NCBI GenBank assembly: GCA_024207135.1
Contig: CP042428.1
Coordinates: 930,001 to 994,000, forward strand
DNA length: 64,000 nt
Direction: 5' to 3'
Source: Arthrobacter sp. C2
GTDB lineage: Bacteria > Actinomycetota > Actinomycetes > Actinomycetales > Micrococcaceae
A program made the position numbers and the translations under genes. Every line of letters begins with the position of its first letter. The first letter of the stretch is position 1. The notes beneath the pieces were generated by a model. The model was not told where the DNA came from, did no database searches, and saw only the letters and a program-made list of their open reading frames with translations. Below, piece after piece: positions 35,223-45,323 of this stretch.

Positions 35223-36135
35223 ATGGAATTCTCCCAATTCAAGGTGTGGTACCTCGCTTTTGTGTGCGCCGCGTCTGTCGTTGGGGACATCCGATTGGGC
35301 AAACCGCGAGCAATGAGTGTTACCAAAATGAAACCCTAACCTGTGTAGATATCCGGATACAAACATCAGTGGACCCAATATCCACTTGCTGGATAAATTG
35401 ACGCGTCAACCAGTTGGGGTGAATTCCGCGTAATTCCGGGGGCAGAGCGGGAAGCGTTCTTACTCGCCCTCCACGACACGCCCGAACCAAAATTCCCACG
35501 TCCACTCACGTAATTTTCTCAAGATTCCCAGCTTTTGCGCAGATTGATGTGCGTCAACCGCCACGCTAGGCTCGGATCCGGATCCGCGAGCAGCGCCCCG
35601 CCGGTTTTAAACATTAAATTTAGTTACTTGAATGTCCAACCAAACCACGCGCAGCCATTCGACCAGTTTTCATACCTAGCGAGGACGTTTCCCGGGTCTG
35701 TGTACCGCCTCCCGGGACGAGCCAAAGGCGTGTCGACAACTACGTGAAATGTCGTGTTATGCAGCTGCTTCGCCCCCCGGTCATCCACCACAAGTAGATG
35801 GGCCGTGTTGCCAAGGGTCCCGCGAGGAGCACTTCGCTTGCGAATGATTACGCTCGATCGCCAGCGCCCCGACATTCAGCGGGCTTGATCTCACGATGGA
35901 CGGAGTCCTCAAGGAATACGACCGTCTCACTACTGGACATCGGCAGAAGCAAAGCGCTTGTATCGCCGATGGCAGGGAACCAGTGTACTGTTGCATCTCG
36001 CTCGGTCGGCATGCGGAGCCCTGATCGAGCCCAGATGGCGCCCATGACTTGCGCGGTGCGCCGGCCCGCCGGAACACAATGCCCGGCGCACAATTCGGAT
36101 GGACATGCTCTCAATCCCCGAGGAATTTGGCCAGC
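35223..36135. other. Long gene-free region upstream of the protease
   Basis: About 910 bases, visibly richer in A/T than the rest of the window. Short open frames exist on both strands (for example about 35535-35747 plus and 35781-36077 minus) but none has a ribosome site plus sensible composition. The protease promoter must be near 35230-35350. No intact transposase or integrase was recognised; it may be a degraded insertion. Confidence 0.5.
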
Positions 36136-36166
36136 AAAAAGCCCGCCACTGCAACAGTGGCGGGCC
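36136..36166 (-). terminator. Rho-independent terminator after second lepB
   Basis: GCCCGCCACT and AGTGGCGGGC (36141-36150, 36156-36165) form a 10-bp stem with a 5-base loop. The five A residues at 36136-36140 become a U-run on the minus strand. It lies about 20 bases past the lepB stop. Confidence 0.88.
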
Positions 36167-36186
36167 ATAGGTTACGGGGTCGCGAG

Positions 36187-36843
36187 CTAGCCCTCGACGG
36201 AGTGCCTCCGGTCCAGCGGCCAGATCACAGCGGTGACCTTGCCGATGACCCGGTCAACGGGAATCATGCCGCCGCCCGGTGCACCAAGAAGCGCACGCGA
36301 GTCCTCGGACACCGAACGGTGGTCCCCCATGACCCACAAGCGCCCCTCGGGGATCTTCACGTCGAATTCAAGGTCGCTTGGCTTGTTTCCGTCAAGAACG
36401 TAGGGCTCCTCCAGCGGAATGCCGTTGACGACCAGGCGCCCGTCGGGGCCGCAGCAGGCGACGGTGTCGCCGCCAACACCGATGACCCGCTTGACGTACA
36501 CCGCGTCCTTGCCAGCAAGACGCAACGCCCAGGCCAGGGAATCAAGGGCCCCGGGGCGCTGGTAGGGCAGGAAGGAACCGCGGCCGTCAAAGATGACCAC
36601 ATCCCCGCGTTGGATCCCGGCGTCCTTGTAGGCAAGCCGATTCACCAGCAGCCCATCACCCGGGTTCAACGTGGATTCCATGGAAGTGGAACCGATGTAG
36701 AAGAAGTCAACGACGGTGGCACGAACGACCAGGGTGATCAGAGCCGCCGCTGCAAGCGCGCCAACGACAAAGCGCCAGCCCCTCGAAGGAGACCGGCGCT
36801 TTGTCGAAGCGGAAAAACTTTCCGATTCAGTAGATCGATCCAC
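36187..36843 (-). CDS. lepB: Signal peptidase I (second)
   Basis: A 218-residue signal peptidase paralogous to that at 30657-31373. One transmembrane helix lies at about 24-42; the nucleophile is S54 in GSTSMESTLN and the base K118 in AVYVKRVIG, with VMGDHRSVSEDSR near the end. The start is GTG at 36843. It directly follows rplS and precedes its own terminator, so the two signal peptidases are now in separate transcription units. Two LepB copies are common in actinobacteria and may split substrates. Confidence 0.94.
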   Translation of the reverse strand: MDRSTESESFSASTKRRSPSRGWRFVVGALAAAALITLVVRATVVDFFYIGSTSMESTLNPGDGLLVNRLAYKDAGIQRGDVVIFDGRGSFLPYQRPGALDSLAWALRLAGKDAVYVKRVIGVGGDTVACCGPDGRLVVNGIPLEEPYVLDGNKPSDLEFDVKIPEGRLWVMGDHRSVSEDSRALLGAPGGGMIPVDRVIGKVTAVIWPLDRRHSVEG

Positions 36844-36903
36844 GATGGATCCCCATCCCCGCAGCCCTGGGGGCCGCGAAGATGAAGGCTCTCGCTTTTC
36901 TGG

Positions 36904-37263
36904 CTACTTGGCGGTCCGGAAGTCGCGCTTTTCGCGGATCTTCGCGGCCTTGCCGTGGCGATCGCGCATGTAGAACAGCTTCGCACGGCGAACGTCACCG
37001 CGGGAGACCAGTTCGATCTTTTCCAGGACCGGGGAGTGCACCGGGAAGGTACGCTCTACGCCGACACCGAAGGAGACCTTGCGAACGGTGAAGGTTTCGC
37101 CCACGCCGCGGCCCTGGCGACCAAGGACGAAGCCCTGGAAAACCTGAACACGGGTGTTCTTGCCTTCGATGATGTTGACGTGGACCTTGACGGTATCGCC
37201 CGGGCGGAAGTCGGGAACATCGTTGCGCAGCGAGGCTGCATCGACAGAGTCGAGAATATGCAT
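36904..37263 (-). CDS. rplS: 50S ribosomal protein L19
   Basis: A 119-residue ribosomal protein at the 30S-50S interface. Recognisable parts are [34 protein letters not shown] and [18 protein letters not shown] at 37263 follows AGGAG. It is normally directly downstream of trmD; here thiC and the ankyrin lipoprotein intervene. Confidence 0.97.
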   Translation of the reverse strand: MHILDSVDAASLRNDVPDFRPGDTVKVHVNIIEGKNTRVQVFQGFVLGRQGRGVGETFTVRKVSFGVGVERTFPVHSPVLEKIELVSRGDVRRAKLFYMRDRHGKAAKIREKRDFRTAK

Positions 37264-37776
37264 GAATGCATCTCCTAAATAGACGCCGCAGGTCACCTAT
37301 TTTAGACACGGACCGTAATTGTTCCCCGGGGCGCACAAGTGCGTTCGGAAAAAAGATGTGGCGGTCCGAAGCTTGGTACCGCGATCCGTTTGCGGATCGA
37401 CGGCTGGTCCAACTGTTGACTCGTTCCCCCTGCGGCAGGAGCAGAACCCAGTAGACCCAAGAATCTATTTTGCCACACTCCGGGGCATGGCGCGAAGTTC
37501 CCCACCCACAGGCGGACCCGCATCGAAAGGATCTGCCCGATGATGCTCCGGGTCTGAGCAGCACCGGCAGTGTCTGCCCGGACGGGATCCCGCCGCGATC
37601 GCGGCTCCGAACGCGCCAAGGGGACCGTAAACCCGCCACGAAAAGGCCCGATTCGATCGGAACCAGTCATCGGGAACGCATTGAACAAACACCGGACCGC
37701 GCCGCCGGGCGCAACCTACCGGTGCCCAAGGTCACAAACGGTGCCGTTCCGGATCATGTGATAGTTTCGTTTTCGA
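37264..37776. other. Divergent region between rplS and the thiC riboswitch
   Basis: About 510 bases between leftward rplS and the rightward thiC leader. It must carry promoters for both. Small open frames lack ribosome sites. No further structure was recognised before the riboswitch at 37777. Confidence 0.5.
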
Positions 37777-39675
<1,899 letters not shown>

Positions 39676-39693
39676 CGGCCTGCTGCCGGTCTA

Positions 39694-39733
39694 GCGCCGG
39701 GCCCGGGCTCCCCTGCAAGGCCCGGGCCGGCGC
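39694..39733 (+). terminator. Hairpin after thiC
   Basis: GCGCCGGGCCCGGG (39694-39707) pairs with CCCGGGCCGGCGC (39721-39733) with one bulge and a 13-base loop. It lies between thiC and the ankyrin lipoprotein. Confidence 0.6.
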
Positions 39734-39770
39734 TTCACGACTCGCCACCCCCTCGCGCTAGGATGGGCCC

Positions 39771-40523
39771 ATGTCCGTGCGCCGCTCATCCCGCTTCCCG
39801 ATGGCCGTGACCCTGGCCGCGGCGCTGCTGTCGCTGGCCGCCTGCGCAACCGCACCCTCCGGGCCCGCAACGACCTCGACGCCCGATCCATCCACCGCGT
39901 CGGCAGCCGCAACCGCCGACGGGTCCACGTCCGGACAGGCACTGCTTGTCGCGGCCCGGGCCAATGACGCCGACCAGGTGCGGCAACTGCTCGATGCCGG
40001 GGTCTCGCCGGATTTCCGCGACGCCGATGGCCGTCCGGTGCTGGTCACCGCCACGCGGGCCAACGCGCTGGAAGCGGCGAGGGAACTGATCCTGCGGGGT
40101 GCCGACGTCAATGCCCGGGACGGCAACTCGGACTCGGCGTTCCTCTATGCCGGGGCGGAGGGATTCCTCGGGATCCTGGAATTCACCCTGCAGCACGGCG
40201 CCGACGTCAGGAGCACCAACCGCTACGGGGGCACCGCGCTCATTCCGGCCTGCGAGCACGCCCATGTCGAAACGGTCCGCCTGCTCATCGAGGCAGGAAC
40301 GGACGTCGACCACGTGAACGACCTGGGGTGGACGTGCCTGCTCGAGGCGGTCATCCTGGGCGACGGCGGCACCGCGCACCAGGAGGTGGTGCGGCTGCTC
40401 ATCGCGGCGGGCGCAGACACCTCCATCGCGGATTCCAGCGGCACCACGGCACTCGAACACGCCCTCCGGCTACGGCAAAGCGCGGTGGCCGGGCTCCTGG
40501 AAGATGCCCAGCTACCGCGCTAG
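39771..40523 (+). CDS. Ankyrin-repeat lipoprotein
   Basis: A 250-residue exported protein with a signal peptide ending in lipobox LAAC (C25), a Ser/Thr/Ala linker (30-55) and four to five ankyrin repeats (about 56-245) with the usual signatures: LLDAGVSPDFRDADGRPVLV, ADVNARDGNSDSAF, GADVRSTNRYGGTALI and GADTSIADSSGTTAL. Ankyrin proteins bind partners; here the partner would be outside the membrane. Convergent to trmD, with no link to thiamine visible other than position. Confidence 0.85.
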   Translation: MSVRRSSRFPMAVTLAAALLSLAACATAPSGPATTSTPDPSTASAAATADGSTSGQALLVAARANDADQVRQLLDAGVSPDFRDADGRPVLVTATRANALEAARELILRGADVNARDGNSDSAFLYAGAEGFLGILEFTLQHGADVRSTNRYGGTALIPACEHAHVETVRLLIEAGTDVDHVNDLGWTCLLEAVILGDGGTAHQEVVRLLIAAGADTSIADSSGTTALEHALRLRQSAVAGLLEDAQLPR

Positions 40524-40544
40524 GGGTGGCGAATCTGAAGGCTG

Positions 40545-41351
40545 CTAGCCGAGCTCGTCCTTCGGGACGATGCGACCCTCGACGATGGCAAAACCGTTGT
40601 GCCACAGGGTGTCGCGGTCGTGCCGGTTCAGCGTGGAGGCATCCAGCTGCACGATCAGGTCCGGGCGCCGGGTGGCGGTGCGCTCCAGCTGCTTGTTGCG
40701 GCGAAAGCGTGCGATCTTGCCGTGGTTGCCCGAAAGCAGCACCTCGGGAACCTCGCGGCCCTCCCAGGTGCCGGGCTTGGTGTACACCGGGTACTCCAGC
40801 AGTCCGTCGGAGTGCGATTCCTCGACCAGCGACTCCGGGTTTCCGATGACCCCGGGGATCAGCCGGCCAATGGCCTCGACCATCGCCAGCACCGCGACCT
40901 CTCCCCCGTTGAGCACGTAGTCGCCGATGGACACCGGGCGCACGTCGAAGGCCTCGGAGGCAAATTCCAGGACCCGCTCGTCTATGCCCTCGTACCTGCC
41001 GCAGGCAAAGGCCAGGTGCTGCGCCCCGGCCAGTTCGTAGGCCATCTCCTGGTCGAAGACCGCGCCGGCCGGCGAGGGGACGATCAGGATCGGCTTGTCG
41101 CCCAGCGCGTTGGAGACCGGGGATTCGGTGGCGATGCGCGCCAGCGCGGCTCCCCAGGGCTCCGGTTTCATGACCATGCCGGCGCCGCCGCCGTAGGGGG
41201 TGTCATCAACGGTGCGGTGGCGGTCGTGGGTGTAGTCGCGCAGGTCGTGCACGTTCAGATCCAGCAGCTTCTCCCGCCGGGCCTTGCCGATCAGCGACAA
41301 ATCAAGGGCGGCAAGGTACTCCGGGAAGATGGAGACAACATCAATGCGCAT
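40545..41351 (-). CDS. trmD: tRNA (guanine-N1)-methyltransferase
   Basis: A SPOUT methyltransferase that methylates G37 of tRNAs with G36, preventing frameshifts. In 268 residues it shows [32 protein letters not shown], the knot-forming ISIG-type [15 protein letters not shown] and [14 protein letters not shown] at 41351 is 4 bases after the rimM stop. Last gene of the rpsP-khpA-rimM-trmD unit in this window. Confidence 0.97.
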   Translation of the reverse strand: MRIDVVSIFPEYLAALDLSLIGKARREKLLDLNVHDLRDYTHDRHRTVDDTPYGGGAGMVMKPEPWGAALARIATESPVSNALGDKPILIVPSPAGAVFDQEMAYELAGAQHLAFACGRYEGIDERVLEFASEAFDVRPVSIGDYVLNGGEVAVLAMVEAIGRLIPGVIGNPESLVEESHSDGLLEYPVYTKPGTWEGREVPEVLLSGNHGKIARFRRNKQLERTATRRPDLIVQLDASTLNRHDRDTLWHNGFAIVEGRIVPKDELG

Positions 41352-41356
41352 CGTGC

Positions 41357-41902
41357 CTAGGCTTCCTTGCCTGCTGCGTTCTCGCCCGAGCCGTCCTCGC
41401 GGTTGACCTCGAAGAGGCCGGCCGGCGGGGTCAGCATGATGTAGCCGCCCTCGATGTTGACCTCGGGGACGATGTCCTCGACGAACGGCACGTAGATCTC
41501 GTCGCCTTCGATGGATTCGACGACCAGCAGGTCCTGCACGTTGCCGGTGCGCAGTGCGGTGACCTTGCCGACGACCTTGTCATCCACGCGGGCCTCGAGG
41601 TCCACCAGCTCGTGCTCGTACCAGCCCTCGGAATCGTCCTCGACCTCTTCGGTGTCGATGAACAGCTTGGCCCCGCGCACCGTCTCGGCGGTGTTGCGGT
41701 CAAGCAACTCCTCGAAGGCCAGCAACAGGATTTCCTTGTTCCAGCGCGCTCCCTCGACGGTGAGCTGCTTGATGCTGGGGTGCTCGACCTCGAAGACCGC
41801 ACCGGGAACAAACCTGTCTTCCGGCGCATCGGTGAGCACCTGGACGGTCACCTCTCCGCGGATGCCGTGTGGTTTGCCAATGCGGGCGACCTGGAGGCGC
41901 AT
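41357..41902 (-). CDS. rimM: 16S rRNA processing protein RimM
   Basis: A ribosome maturation factor for the 30S head, binding S19. The 181-residue protein has the N-terminal [21 protein letters not shown] and the C-terminal PRC-barrel with [23 protein letters not shown] at 41902 follows AAGGAG. The C-terminal 20 residues are acidic and variable. A 238-base gap with a strong hairpin separates it from khpA. Confidence 0.95.
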   Translation of the reverse strand: MRLQVARIGKPHGIRGEVTVQVLTDAPEDRFVPGAVFEVEHPSIKQLTVEGARWNKEILLLAFEELLDRNTAETVRGAKLFIDTEEVEDDSEGWYEHELVDLEARVDDKVVGKVTALRTGNVQDLLVVESIEGDEIYVPFVEDIVPEVNIEGGYIMLTPPAGLFEVNREDGSGENAAGKEA

Positions 41903-42074
41903 GCGTTTTCTCCTTGAATACAAATCAATGGGTGGCCGGAGGTCTCCGGCAAGGGGGCGTGCCTTGGCGGGACTTTCATCCCCGGCACTTTTCTAGGTTC
42001 AATCTTACGTGCGAGTTGGGCCTTGCCGGCTCCGTGCCGCCAACGGCGGCGTCGCACCATGGCCGTTAAGCCAC

Positions 42075-42111
42075 TTTGGTCCCACGATCCGTCATGGATC
42101 GTGGGACCAAA
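42075..42111 (-). terminator. Perfect 16-bp hairpin between khpA and rimM
   Basis: TTTGGTCCCACGATCC at 42075-42090 pairs with 42096-42111 around a 5-base loop. It lies about 30 bases beyond the khpA stop in the reading direction. There is no clear U-run after it, so it may terminate partially, letting rpsP-khpA be made in excess of rimM-trmD. Confidence 0.5.
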
Positions 42112-42140
42112 GGTACACAAAAAATGTGTGGTGAGGCTGG

Positions 42141-42380
42141 CTACCGGCGTCGGTCCGTGTCGACTACGTCAACGCGGATCGGTTCCTCCGCCAGTGCTGC
42201 AACCACGGTGCGCAGCGCCTTGGCGGTGCGACCCTGGCGGCCAATGACCCGACCGAGATCCTCGGGGTGCACGCGCACCTCAAGGATGTCACCGCGACGA
42301 TTTGCCTTCAACGCAACCTGCACGTCTTCGGGGGTGTCTACGATGCCACGTACCAGGTGATCCAGCGCCTCAACGAGCAC
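42141..42380 (-). CDS. khpA: KH-domain RNA-binding protein KhpA
   Basis: A 79-residue single KH-domain RNA-binding protein (UPF0109). The KH signature appears as VHPEDLGRVIGRQGRTAKAL, with the GxxG loop as G-R-Q-G. The start is GTG at 42380, 3 bases after the rpsP stop, showing coupling. The gene order rpsP-khpA is conserved in many Gram-positives. Confidence 0.93.
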   Translation of the reverse strand: MLVEALDHLVRGIVDTPEDVQVALKANRRGDILEVRVHPEDLGRVIGRQGRTAKALRTVVAALAEEPIRVDVVDTDRRR

Positions 42381-42383
42381 TGG

Positions 42384-42797
42384 TTACTCAGCCTCGGTTG
42401 CTTCTGCCTCGACCTCGGCCTCGGCAGCAGGCTTTTCAGCCTTCTTGGTGATGGCCTCGGGCAAGATGACCGAGCCCTTCTCCGGAACAACGAATGCCGG
42501 CTTGGCTTCCTTGACGCGCAAGGTGCCTTCCTGGCCTTCGATGCCCTTGAACTTCTGCCAGTCACCGGTGATCTTCAAGAGAGCGGCAACCTGCTCGGTC
42601 GGCTGTGCGCCGACGGAGAGCCAGTACTGAGCACGCTCGGACTTGACCTCGATGAACGAAGGCTCTTCGGTCGGGTGGTACTTGCCGATTTCTTCGATGG
42701 CACGGCCGTCGCGCTTGGCGCGAGCATCCATGACGACGATACGGTAGTAAGGTGCGCGAATCTTGCCGAAACGCTTCAGACGAATTTTAACGGCCAC
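42384..42797 (-). CDS. rpsP: 30S ribosomal protein S16
   Basis: A 137-residue ribosomal protein binding 16S rRNA of the 30S body. Recognisable: [20 protein letters not shown] and the [15 protein letters not shown] stretch. The GTG at 42797 follows AGGAG. The C-terminal 50 residues, rich in Lys, Glu and Ala, extend past the usual length of about 90, as in other high-GC actinobacteria. First gene of its transcription unit here; ffh is not next to it within the window. Confidence 0.96.
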   Translation of the reverse strand: MAVKIRLKRFGKIRAPYYRIVVMDARAKRDGRAIEEIGKYHPTEEPSFIEVKSERAQYWLSVGAQPTEQVAALLKITGDWQKFKGIEGQEGTLRVKEAKPAFVVPEKGSVILPEAITKKAEKPAAEAEVEAEATEAE

Positions 42798-43264
42798 GGT
42801 AGTGGTCACTCCTGTTTTCTCAACATGTGCGAAGTCCTGTTTCTGCACCCGTGGGGCGGGCCATACCGCAGATCTTCAAAAGGACAGGATTCAAGGCGGA
42901 GAGAGGGGCCACTTCAAATCGAGTACCTGTCCATTATGCCAGAAAGTTTTGGCCGCAATGGACCGGCCACCACTTTTCCTTGGCTGCGTGTCGCATCGCA
43001 CAAAAACCACCGCCCGGACAGGCAAGCATCGACGTCGAATGCTGCTGTCATTCGCGATGCGTGCCACCCGCACGGACCCGGCGACCCCGCCCGGGCATGG
43101 GCGTTCCGGAACGACGGCGACAAGGAATACCCGCCGACCCGAGGCGTGGGGCCTGTCGATGATTCCCCGGGCAAAAAGTGATCGGCACCCTTCCCTTGAT
43201 ATATTTCGGTATCCAGCCGGGAGTGCTTCGACATCCCGGGGCGAATGCGAAGCAAAGGGAATCG
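42798..43264. other. Divergent region between rpsP and the first of two paralogous unknown genes
   Basis: About 470 bases that must hold the rpsP promoter leftward and the next gene's promoter rightward. Open frames here (for example about 42914-43441 minus) are not convincing. No operator or RNA structure assigned. Confidence 0.45.
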
Positions 43265-43939
43265 ATGGCACTGGCCGACAACTGGAAGCGCGCCCAGCCC
43301 GGCGACCCGTTCTGGGACGAGCAGGCGGCGGGACTGCACGCTGCGCATGTGGCTCCCCTCAACGAGTTGATCGTGCGGCTCGGCGATGCCAAGGGCGGGG
43401 TCCGACTGCCGCTGGCCGCCCCGTGGCACGGCGGGATCCACGCACCGGCACTAATCGTCCTGAACGACGCGGGTGAACCGCGCGACGAAACCACCTTCAT
43501 GTGCATCAGGAACCCGGACCGGGCCGCGGACCGGCAACGCCACTTGATGACCGAGTTCGGCATCCATCCGACGGACTTTTGCCAGTGGAACGGGTACCCA
43601 TGGCCGCGCAGCGACCCCAAGCGGGACCTGACGCCCGAGCAGTCGGCCGAGGGCGGCCTGGCGCTTCTGGAGGTCATGGGGCTGATGACGGACCTGGAGA
43701 TGCTGTTGCTCCTGGGGAAGAAGGCCCAAGACGCAGCGGATGCGGTGCTTCCGCAAATCCATTCCACGTTCCCCGAGCTGCACATCGTCCGATCCCTTCA
43801 TCCGCTGGGTGCCAAGCGGACCGTGGACCGGCAGGAACAGAAACGCGTCTGGGCGGGGATTGCCGGCCGGCTTCGCGAGGGCAGGGCGGGTGGTTTGGCG
43901 CTCCCGGAATCCAATGGTTCGGCGCGAACAACCCAGTGA
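43265..43939 (+). CDS. Unknown protein, possible uracil-DNA-glycosylase-like fold (first paralog)
   Basis: A 224-residue cytoplasmic protein, no close family recognised. The beginning (HVAPLNELIVRLGD) and APWHGGIHAPALIVLNDAG match the next gene (HVAPLNSLVQDLRA; APLHGGTDATILCLM). The middle WNGYPWPR and the helical LLLLGKKAQDAADAVL followed by IVRSLHPLGAK are reminiscent of uracil-DNA-glycosylase-like proteins, where a Gly-Lys-Ala helix precedes a His-Pro loop. The catalytic Asp/Asn residues could not be placed with confidence, so enzymatic activity is not claimed. ATG at 43265 is preferred over an earlier in-frame start at 43178, which would add a non-matching leader. Confidence 0.6.
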   Translation: MALADNWKRAQPGDPFWDEQAAGLHAAHVAPLNELIVRLGDAKGGVRLPLAAPWHGGIHAPALIVLNDAGEPRDETTFMCIRNPDRAADRQRHLMTEFGIHPTDFCQWNGYPWPRSDPKRDLTPEQSAEGGLALLEVMGLMTDLEMLLLLGKKAQDAADAVLPQIHSTFPELHIVRSLHPLGAKRTVDRQEQKRVWAGIAGRLREGRAGGLALPESNGSARTTQ

Positions 43940-44035
43940 CGCTTGATACCTCGTGTCGCCCGGGGTGCGGAATCGGCTTCGGCCCGTGCCATGCTTGTGG
44001 CTAAACCCCTCAAAAGTTACATGAGAGAAACCTTC

Positions 44036-44920
44036 ATGCCCCGCAAAATGATCGACCCCGAATTCAGGAACTCGCAGGAATCGGAGTTGTGGGCCGAACA
44101 CGTTGCACCCCTCAATTCCCTCGTCCAGGACCTGCGCGCCGAATCGCCCGGAAACACCGGATCCGTCCCGTTCTTCGCGCCCCTCCATGGCGGCACCGAC
44201 GCCACCATCCTGTGCCTGATGCCCGCCCCCGATGCTGCCAATCGAGCCGAGGACGGCGAGGACATTCTCTCCACCGAGGCTGACGATGCATCGGCCGAGG
44301 CACTGGCCACCTTGCTGGCCGAGTCGGAAATCGACACCAAGGAAGTTGTGCTCTGGCACGCCTACCCGTGGTACCGGGCCGAGGGTGCTGCCGGACGCTT
44401 GACCGGCGCGGAGACGAATGCCGGGCTCGAACCCATGGGCAGGTTGCTGCGGCTGGTTCCCAACCTGCGCGCGGTCATCCTCATGGGCAAGGGCCCGGAG
44501 GAGTTCTGGGCGAAGCTGACCAAGAAATACCCGCAGGCAGTCACGCGGATCACGGCCATTCCCAGCTTCTCGCCCGCCCCGCTCTCCCTGAGTGGCACCA
44601 CGGCCCAGCGCGAGCAGCGCATTGCCCGACGCTCCGAGGCCATGCGCGAGGCCCGCACGATCGTGAAGGTCCCCCGTGGTCCGGCCGGCCCCCGCCGCGA
44701 ATCGATGGTGCGTGCTGCGGATCTTGGTCCCGAGCACCTGAAGCGCGTGATCGAGGTCAGCGACGGCAACCAGACGCTGCACGGTCCCCTGCTCAAGGCC
44801 TTCCAGCCGAGCCCCGAGTGGCGGGTGACCCTGACCGTGGAGGTCGCCGGCCAGCGCCGCGCGCTGGGCGTCACCCCCGACACCTGGGTGCGCGTCTACC
44901 GAGGTTCCGGCCTCCGCTAG
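44036..44920 (+). CDS. Unknown protein, possible uracil-DNA-glycosylase-like fold (second paralog)
   Basis: A 294-residue paralog of the preceding gene, with an added C-terminal domain of about 90 residues (from about 200; EHLKRVIEVSDG, then LTVEVAGQRRALGV). The first part has HVAPLNSL, APLHGGTDAT, HAYPWYR, VILMGKGPEEFW and AIPSFSP, aligned to the first copy, though the His-Pro loop becomes Pro-Ser. ATG at 44036 is likely; 44021 is an alternative. Adjacent orientation suggests tandem duplication, with a possible partner or regulatory role. Function unknown. Confidence 0.6.
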   Translation: MPRKMIDPEFRNSQESELWAEHVAPLNSLVQDLRAESPGNTGSVPFFAPLHGGTDATILCLMPAPDAANRAEDGEDILSTEADDASAEALATLLAESEIDTKEVVLWHAYPWYRAEGAAGRLTGAETNAGLEPMGRLLRLVPNLRAVILMGKGPEEFWAKLTKKYPQAVTRITAIPSFSPAPLSLSGTTAQREQRIARRSEAMREARTIVKVPRGPAGPRRESMVRAADLGPEHLKRVIEVSDGNQTLHGPLLKAFQPSPEWRVTLTVEVAGQRRALGVTPDTWVRVYRGSGLR

Positions 44921-44946
44921 GAACGCACGCAACGGCTGCAGACACA

Positions 44947-44993
44947 AAAATGCCTGTTCGGCGAAGGTTTTCCTTCCGCCGAACAGGCATTTT
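44947..44993. terminator. Bidirectional terminator between convergent genes
   Basis: AAAATGCCTGTTCGGCG pairs with CGCCGAACAGGCATTTT, extended by AAGG/CCTT with one bulge, around a T-rich loop. The A-run on one side and T-run on the other allow termination from both directions. Confidence 0.9.
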
Positions 44994-45040
44994 CACGTGT
45001 TTTCGAGGTGGCCATTTAGATCAGCCACACCGCATGGCGG

Positions 45041-45169
45041 TTATTTCGAAACCTTGCGCACGGGGTCAAGGATCGTTTCCCCCGCAGTCTTGGTGCGCTT
45101 TTCGGCGCGCTTTTCCTTGATGGATTTCGAGGGTTTCTTGGCTTCTGCCTTGCGCGGTGACTTCGACAT
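45041..45169 (-). CDS. Small basic protein, 42 residues
   Basis: A short leftward gene, MSKSPRKAEAKKPSKSIKEK at its start, then a Lys/Arg/Thr-rich middle and a LDPVRKVSK end. ATG at 45169 follows AGGA. Lys and Arg make up over a third of residues, and it is followed by the bidirectional terminator. Similar short basic proteins occur in other Arthrobacter-like genomes (recalled, not searched). Function unknown; nucleic-acid binding is plausible from charge only. Confidence 0.6.
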   Translation of the reverse strand: MSKSPRKAEAKKPSKSIKEKRAEKRTKTAGETILDPVRKVSK

Positions 45170-45323
45170 GTTGTGCCGTCCTAGCTGGGATTGCTCGGCA
45201 ATCCCAAAATTTAGGGGAAAGTACCCCTACAGGCAAACCCTAGCCTGTATTGCTGTGCATTTGGCTGGACCCGCCGGATTCCGCTCACGGCACCTTGCCA
45301 TGGATCGCCTCCGGGCCCCGTGG

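Noticed and set aside
35781-36077. A 98-codon minus-strand frame in the desert upstream of the protease
   Set aside because: No ribosome site, Cys/Arg/Ser-rich, and overlapping equally long frames on other strands; no family resemblance.
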